Assembly (NCBI GenBank): GCA_023459215.1
Contig: JAEWVF010000039.1
Span: 62,001 to 126,000, forward strand
Direction: 5' to 3'
Length of the DNA: 64,000 bases
DNA from: Chloroflexota bacterium
Lineage (GTDB): Bacteria; Chloroflexota; Anaerolineae; Anaerolineales; Villigracilaceae
The notes beneath the pieces were generated by a model. The model saw nothing but the letters and a program-made list of their open reading frames with translations. It searched no databases and was not told the origin of the DNA. Below are positions 1 to 7,586 of this stretch, piece by piece; position 1 is the stretch's first letter; every line of letters begins with the position of its first letter. The translations under genes were made by a program, and so were the position numbers.

Positions 1-1718
1 ATTCCGACCTGGCCTACCTGGCCAGCCAGCAATTGGCGCAAACCTTTATCCAGTTGTTGAAAACCAAACCGGTTTTGGACAGCGCTTCGGCGCAACTCGG
101 TTACCGGGTCAATGCCAGCCAGATCAAAGCCGAGCAACTGCGCGACACCCAGGTAATCACCCTGACGGTTGAAGACAACGATGCCGGGCGGGCTGCCGCA
201 ATTGCGAATACCCTGGTGGCAGTGCTGGTTGAGCAGAACGACAATTTGCAATCCAGCCGTTACCTGGCCAGCGAGGAAAGCCTGCGCGCCCAGGTGGATC
301 AGGTTGGCACGCAAATTGACCAGCTTCAGGAACAGATCAACCAGTTGACGACCGAAAATGTTCAGGAGCAGATTGCCCAGGCTGAAAGCAAGATTTCACA
401 GTTGCAATCGGAAATCGCGGTGCTTGAAAATGATATTTATTACACCACCAATCGTGGTCGGAATCCCGATTTGGCGCCGACCGAATGGACGGCGCGTCTG
501 GCCCAATTAAAATCCACCCTGGACCTGTACCAGCAGATTTATTCCAACTTGCTGGTCTTGGGCAAGCCAACCACTGGCGGCGCTTCAGATCGACTAAGCC
601 ATCTGCAAAAAACACTCGAACTGTACCAGCAAATCTATTTGCAGTTACTGGCCAGCCTGGAGGAAGTCCGCTTGGCGCGCCTGCAAAACACCCCGAGCAT
701 TGTCCAAATCGAAGAAGCGGTTGTTCCCGGCAGCCCGGTGCGGCCTCTGCCCTTGCGGAATGCCATGCTTGGCGCTGCGGTCGGCTTGATGCTGGCTTTT
801 GGGATCGCCTTTGCAATTGAGTATCTTGATGACAGCCTGCGCTCGCCTATGGATGTTGACCAGGTGCTCGGCCTGCCCGTTTTAGGCTATGTCGGCGATA
901 TGAAACAGTCTGCTAACGCTCCTCGCCAGATTTATGTCTCCGCGTTTCCGCGCTCACCGGTCGCGGAAGCGTTCCGCAATTTGCGTTCCGGGATTGAATT
1001 CTCCGGCGAGGATCATCCTCCGAAAACCTTGCTGGTGACCAGTTCGCGTCCCGGTGAGGGCAAAACGACAGTAGCCTCGAACCTGGCCGCTATTTTTGCC
1101 CAGAGCGGCAAGCGGGTCATCCTGGTGGATGCGGATTTGCGCCGGCCCTCGATCCACCGCGCAACCGGAATCCCCAACCGGCTTGGGTTGACCACCCTTT
1201 TTCGGGATTCGCTCAAGCCCGATGCGGTTTGGAAACATGCAGATGGCGCTTCGCGCGGGTTGCTGATCATCACCAGCGGCAGTCTTCCCTCCAATCCATC
1301 TGAATTGCTTGGCTCCGAGAAAATGCTCCACATCATGGCCGAACTCCGCCAAAAGGCAGACGTAATCATCTTTGATGGGCCGCCGATGATGGTGGCCGAT
1401 GCGCAAATCATAGCCAGCCTGGTGGATGGGGTTCTGTTGGTCTTGCAGCCCGGAAAATCCCCGGCGGATGAGGCCAAATCAACCCTGGCCCAGTTGAAGC
1501 GCAGCGGCGCAAATGTGATCGGAACGGTTTTCAACCGCGTCCCCAAAAATGGCAGCCAACATTATGGCGGTTATCGCTATTATTCGAACGATGCCTACAG
1601 CACCTATCAACAAACAAAAACTTCATCTGTATCTGTGCCGGTGATGGCCCCTGTCCCGGCTGCTTTTGAGCCGACCACCCGGCCCAATGGTCATCACTCG
1701 GTTGAACTGGTGAACTGA
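1..1718 (+). CDS. Wzz/BY-kinase (polysaccharide chain-length regulator and tyrosine autokinase), 5' truncated
   Basis: C-terminal part of a polysaccharide co-polymerase fused to a bacterial tyrosine kinase. The reading frame is open to base 3, so the N-terminal membrane segment lies outside the window; the TTG at 33 is internal. Alignment by eye to the full-length paralogue at 28899-30821 supports this (QQLAQTFIQ against QQLAQTYVQ). Visible are a periplasmic coiled coil rich in Gln/Glu (about 290-470), a second membrane segment (about 755-830), the P-loop PGEGKTTVA (about 1050), the Walker A' motif ILVDADLRRP, and Walker B IIFDGPP. The tail carries a modest Tyr cluster (HYGGYRYY), the usual autophosphorylation site. 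It ends 1 bp before a low-molecular-weight tyrosine phosphatase gene, the classic kinase/phosphatase pair that controls capsule or EPS assembly. Family assignment is firm; the polymer it controls is inferred. Confidence 0.93.
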   Translation, partial: SDLAYLASQQLAQTFIQLLKTKPVLDSASAQLGYRVNASQIKAEQLRDTQVITLTVEDNDAGRAAAIANTLVAVLVEQNDNLQSSRYLASEESLRAQVDQVGTQIDQLQEQINQLTTENVQEQIAQAESKISQLQSEIAVLENDIYYTTNRGRNPDLAPTEWTARLAQLKSTLDLYQQIYSNLLVLGKPTTGGASDRLSHLQKTLELYQQIYLQLLASLEEVRLARLQNTPSIVQIEEAVVPGSPVRPLPLRNAMLGAAVGLMLAFGIAFAIEYLDDSLRSPMDVDQVLGLPVLGYVGDMKQSANAPRQIYVSAFPRSPVAEAFRNLRSGIEFSGEDHPPKTLLVTSSRPGEGKTTVASNLAAIFAQSGKRVILVDADLRRPSIHRATGIPNRLGLTTLFRDSLKPDAVWKHADGASRGLLIITSGSLPSNPSELLGSEKMLHIMAELRQKADVIIFDGPPMMVADAQIIASLVDGVLLVLQPGKSPADEAKSTLAQLKRSGANVIGTVFNRVPKNGSQHYGGYRYYSNDAYSTYQQTKTSSVSVPVMAPVPAAFEPTTRPNGHHSVELVN

Positions 1719-1719
1719 G

Positions 1720-2208
1720 ATGCCTGCCGTTTTGTTTGTCTGCACTGCCAACCAGTTCCGCTCGCCGCTTGCGGCAGCTTGTTTTGCGCGCAAGTATGAG
1801 TCTTTGGGCTGGCAATCTGATTGGCGGGTTGCCAGCGCCGGTACCTGGGCGCTCCCGCATAGCCCGGCGCTGCCCTCGGCGGTTCAAGCCGCTTACCGAT
1901 TGGGTCTCTCGCTGACGGCTCATCGTTCCCTGCCGATCAGCGCGCAGTTGGTTTCAGTTCAGGATTTGATCCTGGTGATGGAAGCCGGGCAGAAGGAAGC
2001 CCTGCAAACCGAATTTTCGCTTTTCCGGCATCGGGTTTTCCTGCTCTCCGAAGTTGTAGATGGGCGCAAGCAGGATGTTCCCGACCCGGCGACCCATCCC
2101 GACCTGCCCCCGTACGATATTGCCAGGCAGGTTTGCGAGATGGTTGAGCGCGGCTACTATCGCATCTGCGCCCAGGCACTTAAGTCCCAGCTGGTGTCGG
2201 TTGCTTAA
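1720..2208 (+). CDS. Low-molecular-weight protein-tyrosine phosphatase (Wzb/Etp-like)
   Basis: Cytosolic phosphatase expected to dephosphorylate the Tyr-rich tail of BY-kinases. The N-terminus carries the family P-loop C-x5-R-S (C8-TANQF-R14-S15), and the general-acid Asp sits in D122-P123. Length 162 aa is normal. The ATG lies 1 bp after the stop of the upstream kinase, so the two are almost certainly co-transcribed and probably translationally coupled. Its 3' end overlaps the convergent gene by 4 bp with no terminator visible between them. Two BY-kinases occur in the window but only one phosphatase, so it may serve both (inference). Confidence 0.92.
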   Translation: MPAVLFVCTANQFRSPLAAACFARKYESLGWQSDWRVASAGTWALPHSPALPSAVQAAYRLGLSLTAHRSLPISAQLVSVQDLILVMEAGQKEALQTEFSLFRHRVFLLSEVVDGRKQDVPDPATHPDLPPYDIARQVCEMVERGYYRICAQALKSQLVSVA

Positions 2209-3401
2209 TCCCTTTTTTGAGTCTGGTTTGAATCTCTCATCCCCATAACGATGTTTTTTACAACAACGACGATGGTCAGGATGGCATCTTTCAGGATGCC
2301 GGCCCAGCGGTAAACGTACCAGGCGGGTAAGCTCCGGTTGTTTTTCAATCCATAGCGCCAGCGCATGTAAGCCGGGGTTGGCGCGAGCAATCCCATAAAG
2401 AATTGCAAACGAGCGTAGCCGCTCAGGGTGTTCATTTTTTGTAATTCGAGCAGGGTATGGGTGGCCGGTTTGTTTTGTTTTTGCGCCACCAAATTCTCGT
2501 GCCTGTCCGAGAGCAGTTGTAGCTGCTCTCGGACTGCTTGCGGGATGGGCGTCTCAAACAATTCGACGGATCGTTCGAGCGCGGATTTTAGCGCGCTTCC
2601 CCACTCAAAAAACCTGGCCTGCTGGATGAGCATTTCCCAATCTATCGCTTCATTATAAGAACGAATGAGCAGATCGATATCGTAGAACCAGCGCAAAGGG
2701 GAATTCTGCTGGCCGTGTTGCAGCATGGCATGGGCCGCAGCAAATAAAACCTGGGCTGTTGGCGAAAGCATTTGCAGGTGATGGAATATTTCGTGCGCCA
2801 ACGGCTGGGTCTGTTCCCAAAACCAATCCATGGATACCGCAAAAGAGAAGGCTTGCTCTGCCACCAGGCTGTCGTGGATTTCGAGCAGGCTGCCCTGTTC
2901 TCCCGTTTTTCTCAAGCAGGCGTGATGCCCGATCAGTTCGTTGAGACCCGGACTGGCATCTGGCACGGCTTCCACATACCCCAGTTTTTGCGCAAGCTGG
3001 ACGCCTTGGGCAAGCTTGGTTTTTGGCACCAGGATGTCCAGGTCGCCCATCGGACGCAGGCCGATATCCGGGTAGATGGTTAGCGCAAAACAGACTCCTT
3101 TGAGGAGAACGATGGGAATCCCCGCTTCATGAAACACCTTCGAGATGGTTCCAAGTTCCTGCAAGATTTGCTGGTTGTTCATCCAGGTGGCGGCATAAGA
3201 TTCGCGCAGCGCATTTCCGGCAAAGTCGGGTATCTGCGCGAGTTTTCCCGTTTTGGAAAGGTTCCAGTACAGAAGCGGCGCAACCCCATCCGCCTGGGCT
3301 TGCCGAATCAGGCTTTCCCAGTCCGCGGCGGATGGTAAATCGTCCGTCGTATAACCGTTGATGATTTGGAGCAACATAAATGGGTAATCTTTGGCTCGCA
3401 C
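2205..3401 (-). CDS. Nucleotidyltransferase-fold family protein (PF14907-like)
   Basis: Uncharacterised nucleotidyltransferase-like protein of 398 aa. The signature is LKG (residues 100-102) followed by RPMGDLDILV (116-125), matching the NTase active-site strand with the Asp-x-Asp pair (D120, D122). The rest is mostly helical with no membrane segment. Such genes are common in exopolysaccharide loci of diverse bacteria, often beside PqqD-like or HPr-kinase-like genes that are absent here; the substrate is unknown. The start is a GTG at 3401 with an AGGGA motif 8 bp upstream; ATG at 3377 is an alternative. It is the only minus-strand gene in the polysaccharide locus and is divergent from the NusG-like gene. 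Confidence 0.75.
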   Translation of the reverse strand: MRAKDYPFMLLQIINGYTTDDLPSAADWESLIRQAQADGVAPLLYWNLSKTGKLAQIPDFAGNALRESYAATWMNNQQILQELGTISKVFHEAGIPIVLLKGVCFALTIYPDIGLRPMGDLDILVPKTKLAQGVQLAQKLGYVEAVPDASPGLNELIGHHACLRKTGEQGSLLEIHDSLVAEQAFSFAVSMDWFWEQTQPLAHEIFHHLQMLSPTAQVLFAAAHAMLQHGQQNSPLRWFYDIDLLIRSYNEAIDWEMLIQQARFFEWGSALKSALERSVELFETPIPQAVREQLQLLSDRHENLVAQKQNKPATHTLLELQKMNTLSGYARLQFFMGLLAPTPAYMRWRYGLKNNRSLPAWYVYRWAGILKDAILTIVVVVKNIVMGMRDSNQTQKRD

Positions 3402-3447
3402 TGGGTTTTTCCCTGGTCTAGACCTTTTCTTTTAATCTGGTATTAAG

Positions 3448-3453
3448 TATAAT
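3448..3453 (+). promoter_or_regulatory. -10 element TATAAT, overlapping a reverse-strand TATACT
   Basis: A consensus TATAAT lies between the divergent gene pair. On the opposite strand the overlapping bases read TATACT, so one AT-rich core could serve both directions. No good -35 hexamer is visible on either strand. On the plus strand the predicted start (about 3460) is just upstream of an ATG at 3466. Confidence 0.45.
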
Positions 3454-3519
3454 CTTTTTCAGAAAATGGAAATCGGGGTTGCAAGGACTGCCCTGAAAAT
3501 GGCTTTCAGGTTTCGCAGA

Positions 3520-4035
3520 ATGACATTTAATTGGTATGCTTTTCGCAGTAAGCCCAACAAGGAAGTTTTTGTATATGAGCAGTTGCTTGCCCATCATATC
3601 GAAGCGTTTCTTCCTTTGCTTCGGGTGCGCACCGTGAATCCTCGCGCGCGAAAATGGCGGCCTTATTTCCCGGGTTATTTGTTCTTGCGGGCCGACCTGG
3701 CGCAGACCGGTTTTTCGCTGTTGAACTGGATGCCCGGCGGGCTTGGAATTGTCCGTTTTGCCGGGGAGGCCATCCCGGTGACGGAAAGTTTGATTGGCGC
3801 AATTCGGAACAGGGTGGATGAAATTAATCGGGCTGGGGGAGAGCAGTTGCAGCAGTTGAAGCAGGGCGATCTTGTAACGATTAACGGCGGACCTTTTGCC
3901 GGCCATGAAGCGATTTTCGATGTGAGCATTTCAGGGCACGAGCGGGTCAGGGTTTTGTTAAAGTTGTTGTATGGAAAGTATCTGCCAGTGGAACTTGCCA
4001 CCGGCTTGATCCAGAAAAAAAAGCAGCGCGCCTGA
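3520..4035 (+). CDS. NusG-family specialised transcription antiterminator (RfaH/UpxY/LoaP type)
   Basis: Paralogue of NusG that travels with a polysaccharide operon. It has an N-terminal NGN domain starting at WYAFRSKPNKE, with the family hallmark PYFPGYLFLRADL, and a C-terminal KOW motif (LKQGDLVTINGGPFAGHEA). It should bind RNA polymerase and suppress pausing or termination across the long operon that follows. From the chosen ATG it is 171 aa; that start puts the NGN domain four residues in, as in RfaH and NusG. An in-frame ATG at 3466, nearly leaderless behind the TATAAT at 3448, would add 18 residues. It sits upstream of rmlA and about 25 kb of same-strand genes, the usual position for this class. 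Which RNA element it recognises is unknown. Confidence 0.88.
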   Translation: MTFNWYAFRSKPNKEVFVYEQLLAHHIEAFLPLLRVRTVNPRARKWRPYFPGYLFLRADLAQTGFSLLNWMPGGLGIVRFAGEAIPVTESLIGAIRNRVDEINRAGGEQLQQLKQGDLVTINGGPFAGHEAIFDVSISGHERVRVLLKLLYGKYLPVELATGLIQKKKQRA

Positions 4036-4084
4036 ACGCCTCATCGCGGACAACCGGCGCAATGCGGACACCGAAAATCTCCTT

Positions 4085-4109
4085 GCTGACATTGAAGGCC
4101 AATGTCGGT
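4085..4109 (+). promoter_or_regulatory. Leader hairpin between the antiterminator gene and the polysaccharide operon
   Basis: GACATTG (4088-4094) and CAATGTC (4100-4106) form a perfect 7-bp stem with a 5-nt AAGGC loop; a G-T and a C-G pair extend it to 9 bp. It lies in the 180-bp gap between the NusG-like gene and rmlA. Specialised NusG proteins such as LoaP need an RNA hairpin, and RfaH needs ops DNA. A GGCGGATGC (4112-4120) just downstream matches the ops core at 7 of 9 positions, which could be chance. No T-run follows, so it is not a terminator. Confidence 0.35.
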
Positions 4110-4209
4110 GGGGCGGATGCTCGGAAAAAACAAGGATTGCCATCGATTCGCGAAGAGTTTGGCCCTGGTTTTGGATCGGTTTTGATGAACAGTTATTTTT
4201 GCAGAGGAG

Positions 4210-4216
4210 GCAGTTT
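4210..4216 (+). promoter_or_regulatory. Spacing between a strong Shine-Dalgarno (GAGGAGG, 4204-4210) and the TTG start of rmlA
   Basis: GAGGAGG ends at 4210, six bases before TTG at 4217. This decides the start: the reading frame remains open upstream to another TTG at 4199, but only the 4217 start has an ideal ribosome binding site and gives the family N-terminus MKGIILAGG. Confidence 0.75.
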
Positions 4217-5107
4217 TTGAAAGGGATCATCCTGGCAGGAGGCAAGGGGACTCGTCTTTATCCACTTACCCAGGTGAGTTGCAAACAGCTTTTGCCGGTT
4301 TTCGACAAGCCGATGATTTATTATCCGCTTTCGGTTCTAATGCTGGCCGGGATTCGCGAGATTCTGTTAATCAGCACTCCGCAAGATGTGCCAGCCTTCG
4401 ATGCTTTATTGGGTGATGGCTCACAGTGGGGGTTACAAATTCAATATGCGGTACAAGATCAGCCGCGCGGCCTTGCGGATGCTTTTCGGGTGGGGCGTGA
4501 TTTCATTGCCGACCAGCCGGTTTGCCTGATTTTGGGGGACAACATCTTTTATGGTCAAGGTTTGCCTGCTACATTGCGTTCGGCGGCCCAGTTGACCGAT
4601 GGCGCGCTTGTTTTTGCTTATTCCGTGCAAGACCCCTCTCAATACGGTGTTGTCGAATTCGACAAAAATGGCGTGGCGATCAGCATCCAGGAAAAGCCGC
4701 ACAGGCCCCGATCTTCTTATGCGGTTCCGGGCCTCTATTTTTATGACCGCCAGGTAGTCGGATTGGCGCGTGATTTAAAGCCGTCAGCGCGGGGCGAACT
4801 GGAGATCACGGACTTGAACTTGCTGTACCTGCAAAAAGGGGAGCTTCGTGTGCAGGTTTTGGGACGTGGCACTGCCTGGCTGGATGCCGGCACTCATTTG
4901 GCATTGCTGCAATCTGCGAATTTTATCCAGGCCATCCAGGAGCGCCAGGGATTGATTATTTCATCTCCCGAAGAAATTGCATACCGGATGGGATATATTT
5001 CCCTTGATGAACTTGCGCGCCTAGCTGAGGCGATGAAACAGAGCGAGTATGGCCGCTACCTGTTGCGTGTTCTTCAAGAAGAACATTGGGCCGACAAGTT
5101 GGCTTAG
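4217..5107 (+). CDS. rmlA: Glucose-1-phosphate thymidylyltransferase
   Basis: Makes dTDP-glucose from glucose-1-phosphate and dTTP, the first step to dTDP-rhamnose and other dTDP-6-deoxy sugars. The nucleotide-binding signature GGKGTRLYPLT is at the N-terminus, followed by DKPMIYYPLSVLMLAGI and LGDNIFYGQGL, all typical of RmlA; the 296 aa length is normal. The start is a TTG at 4217 with a strong Shine-Dalgarno. No rmlB, rmlC or rmlD is seen in the window, so the rest of the pathway must be encoded elsewhere or dTDP-glucose feeds another route. It is the first gene of the operon after the antiterminator. Confidence 0.93.
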   Translation: MKGIILAGGKGTRLYPLTQVSCKQLLPVFDKPMIYYPLSVLMLAGIREILLISTPQDVPAFDALLGDGSQWGLQIQYAVQDQPRGLADAFRVGRDFIADQPVCLILGDNIFYGQGLPATLRSAAQLTDGALVFAYSVQDPSQYGVVEFDKNGVAISIQEKPHRPRSSYAVPGLYFYDRQVVGLARDLKPSARGELEITDLNLLYLQKGELRVQVLGRGTAWLDAGTHLALLQSANFIQAIQERQGLIISSPEEIAYRMGYISLDELARLAEAMKQSEYGRYLLRVLQEEHWADKLA

Positions 5108-5125
5108 CGTAAGGAAATTTTGAAG

Positions 5126-6001
5126 ATGAGCGTTCTGGAACAACAAAGAAAAACAGTAGAAGAATCCTGGGACATGATCATCCAGCCCCAGCGCGGACTG
5201 CTCGACTTGCGCCTGGGCGAACTGTGGAAGTACCGCGACCTGGTGCTGCTTTTCGTGCGCCGCGACTTTGTGGCCGTTTACAAGCAGACCATCCTTGGCC
5301 CACTCTGGTATCTGATTCAGCCGCTGCTGACCACTATCACGTTTACGGTCATCTTCGGCCAGATCGCCAGCCTGCCGACCGACGGCCTGCCGCAGTTCCT
5401 GTTCTATATGTCCGGGACGGTGGTCTGGTCGTACTTCGCCGATTGCCTGAACAAGACCTCCAATACCTTTGTACAGAATGCCAACCTGTTTGGCAAGGTT
5501 TACTTCCCGCGCCTGGCCGTGCCGGTTTCGATTTTGCTCTCGAACCTGATCACCTTCCTGATCCAGTTTGGCATGTTCCTGGTCTTTGTGGTTTTCTTTG
5601 CCCTGCGCGGCACGCCCATCCAATTTAACTGGCTGTGGGTTGCGCTTTCCCCAATCTTGATGTTGATGATGGCCGGGCTTGGGCTGGGTTTTGGCATCAT
5701 CATTTCATCCCTGACCACCAAATACCGCGACCTGCGCTTCCTGGTGCAGTTTGGCGTGCAACTGCTGATGTATGCCACGCCGGTGATTTACCCGGTTTCA
5801 TCGATCCCGGCTCAGTGGCAGTGGGTTATCCAGATCAACCCGATGACGCCTATCGTCGAGGCTTTCCGCTTTGCCTTCCTGGGGGCGGGGACGGTAAATC
5901 TCGGTCATTTGCTCTACAGTTTTGGCTTCATGCTGGCGGCGGCCTTCACCGGGGCGGTCATCTTCAACCGCGTCGAGCAGACCTTTATGGATACGGTGTA
6001 A
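5126..6001 (+). CDS. wzm: ABC-2 type polysaccharide export permease (Wzm-like)
   Basis: Integral membrane subunit of an ABC transporter that exports an undecaprenyl-linked polysaccharide. After a cytoplasmic N-terminal helix, the family segment GLLDLRLGELWKYRDLVLLF and YKQTILGPLWYLIQP lead into about six hydrophobic segments (for example LLTTITFTVIFG, LIQFGMFLVFVVFF, ILMLMMAGLGLGFG). About 290 aa is normal. ATG at 5126 with AAGGA upstream is preferred over TTG at 5120. Its ATPase partner (8762-10078) is separated by three sugar-nucleotide genes, an unusual but tolerable arrangement. It belongs to the GC-rich, conserved side of the locus. Confidence 0.92.
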   Translation: MSVLEQQRKTVEESWDMIIQPQRGLLDLRLGELWKYRDLVLLFVRRDFVAVYKQTILGPLWYLIQPLLTTITFTVIFGQIASLPTDGLPQFLFYMSGTVVWSYFADCLNKTSNTFVQNANLFGKVYFPRLAVPVSILLSNLITFLIQFGMFLVFVVFFALRGTPIQFNWLWVALSPILMLMMAGLGLGFGIIISSLTTKYRDLRFLVQFGVQLLMYATPVIYPVSSIPAQWQWVIQINPMTPIVEAFRFAFLGAGTVNLGHLLYSFGFMLAAAFTGAVIFNRVEQTFMDTV

Positions 6002-6004
6002 TCT

Positions 6005-6952
6005 ATGACTAAAAACTTTGCCCTGATCGGCGCAGGTGGCTATATTGCCCCGCGTCACCTGAAAGCCATTCGCGACACTGGCAACCGTCTGGTTGCAGCA
6101 GTGGACCCGAAAGATTCGGTCGGTATTCTCGACCAGTTTTCCTACGATGTGCGCTTTTTCACTGAAATCGAGCGCTTCGACCGCCACCTGGAGAAATTGC
6201 GACGTACCGCTGCTACCGAAAAGGTTGATTATGTCTCGGTTTGCTCGCCCAACTATCTTCACGATGCCCACTGCCGCTTGGCGATGCGCATTGGTGCGGA
6301 TGTGATTTGCGAGAAGCCATTGGTTATCAACCCCTGGAACCTGGATGCCCTGCAGGAAATCGAAGCCGAGACGGGCTGCAAGGTCAACAATCTCTTGCAG
6401 TTGCGCGTCCACCCGGAACTGGTCAAACTCAAGGAGCAGGTTGCCCAGGCTGCCTCAACTGCCATGCACGATGTCGTCCTGAGTTACATCACCAGCCGTG
6501 GCAACTGGTATCACGTCTCCTGGAAGGGCCAGCTGGAAAAATCCGGGGGGGTGGCGACCAATATCGGCATCCACTTTTTCGATTTGCTCCTGTGGCTGTT
6601 TGGCCCGGCCGCGGAAATCAAATGCCACCTGTCCGATGATAAGCGTATGGCCGGATTTATCCAACTTGAACAGGCTCGTGTGCGCTGGTTCTTGTCGGTC
6701 GACAAGGATGATTTGCCCCAGGTGGTGCGCCAGGCGGGCAAGACCACCTTCCGCTCGATTACGGTGGACGGTCAGGAGGTTGAGTTCTCTGAAGGGTTTA
6801 CCGATTTGCACACCCGCGTCTATGAGCGCACTCTGGCCGGGAACGGTTTTGGCATCGATATAGCGCGGCCCTCGATTGGTCTTACCTATCGTATCCGCCA
6901 GACGGAACTTTCCTCGCCCGGCGACTTGGCCCATCCCTTCCTGAAAAAATAA
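6005..6952 (+). CDS. wlbA: UDP-N-acetylglucosaminuronate 3-dehydrogenase (WlbA/WbpB-like), Gfo/Idh/MocA family
   Basis: NAD-dependent oxidation at C3 of UDP-GlcNAcA, giving the 3-keto substrate for the aminotransferase encoded two genes on. It has a Rossmann start (FALIGAGGYIAPRHLKAI), the SVCSPNYLH strand, the Gfo/Idh/MocA lysine motif CEKPLV, and NIGIHFFDLLLWLFG, which carries the conserved His. 315 aa matches WlbA/WbpB. It overlaps the start of the next gene by 1 bp. The set wlbA-wlbB-wlbC in order strongly supports the specific assignment over a generic oxidoreductase. Confidence 0.88.
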   Translation: MTKNFALIGAGGYIAPRHLKAIRDTGNRLVAAVDPKDSVGILDQFSYDVRFFTEIERFDRHLEKLRRTAATEKVDYVSVCSPNYLHDAHCRLAMRIGADVICEKPLVINPWNLDALQEIEAETGCKVNNLLQLRVHPELVKLKEQVAQAASTAMHDVVLSYITSRGNWYHVSWKGQLEKSGGVATNIGIHFFDLLLWLFGPAAEIKCHLSDDKRMAGFIQLEQARVRWFLSVDKDDLPQVVRQAGKTTFRSITVDGQEVEFSEGFTDLHTRVYERTLAGNGFGIDIARPSIGLTYRIRQTELSSPGDLAHPFLKK

Positions 6953-7557
6953 TGACCGACAAGCCCTACTTTGCTCACCCTTCCAGCTATATCGACGAAC
7001 CATGTGAAATCGGTGCGGGTACGCGCATCTGGCATTTTTGCCACGTCATGGCGAATTCCAAAATCGGCAGGAATTGCTCGCTCGGCCAAAACGTGATGGT
7101 TGCCAGTGGTGTGACGGTCGGCGATAACGTCAAAATCCAGAACAACGTTTCGCTCTACACCGGCGTAATCGTCGAAGACGACGTTTTCCTGGGGCCGTCC
7201 TGCGTGCTGACCAACGTCATCAACCCGCGTTCGCAGATTAATCGCAAGTCGGAATACATGCGCACCCTGCTGCGGCGTGGCGCGACCATTGGGGCCAACG
7301 CTACTATCGTCTGTGGCGCGATGATTGGCCGCTATGCCTTTATCGGCGCAGGGGCTGTCGTGCGCGGCGATGTGCCGGACTATGCCCTGATGCTTGGCGT
7401 TCCGGCCCGGCAGAAAGGCTGGATGAGCCGCCACGGATACCGCCTGCCCGCCCCGAATGCCGAGGGCCTGATGACCTGCCCGGAGAGCGGCTGGCGCTAT
7501 CGTGAAGAATCCGGCCTTTTGCGCTGCCTGGACTGGCCCGAAGACCAACCTCTGTAG
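6952..7557 (+). CDS. wlbB: UDP-2-acetamido-3-amino-2,3-dideoxyglucuronate N-acetyltransferase (WlbB/WbpD-like)
   Basis: Left-handed parallel beta-helix acetyltransferase that adds the 3-N-acetyl group from acetyl-CoA. Hexapeptide repeats run from about residue 10 to 145 (for example IGAGTRIWHFCHVM, IGRNCSLGQNVMVASGV, VGDNVKIQNNVSLYTGVIVEDDVFLGPSCV), with the WlbB-type DVPDYALMLGVPARQKGWMS end of the fold. 201 aa is normal. It starts on the last base of wlbA. The C-terminal 40 residues after the helix are family-typical and carry two Cys (CPESGW, LRCLDW). Confidence 0.9.
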   Translation: MTDKPYFAHPSSYIDEPCEIGAGTRIWHFCHVMANSKIGRNCSLGQNVMVASGVTVGDNVKIQNNVSLYTGVIVEDDVFLGPSCVLTNVINPRSQINRKSEYMRTLLRRGATIGANATIVCGAMIGRYAFIGAGAVVRGDVPDYALMLGVPARQKGWMSRHGYRLPAPNAEGLMTCPESGWRYREESGLLRCLDWPEDQPL

Positions 7558-7586
7558 CCCAAGATTATCTTGCGCCACCCAAAATT

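Noticed and set aside
4112..4120. RfaH ops element
   Set aside because: Only 7 of 9 core positions match; that is expected by chance fairly often in a gap of this size, so it is mentioned only as weak support.
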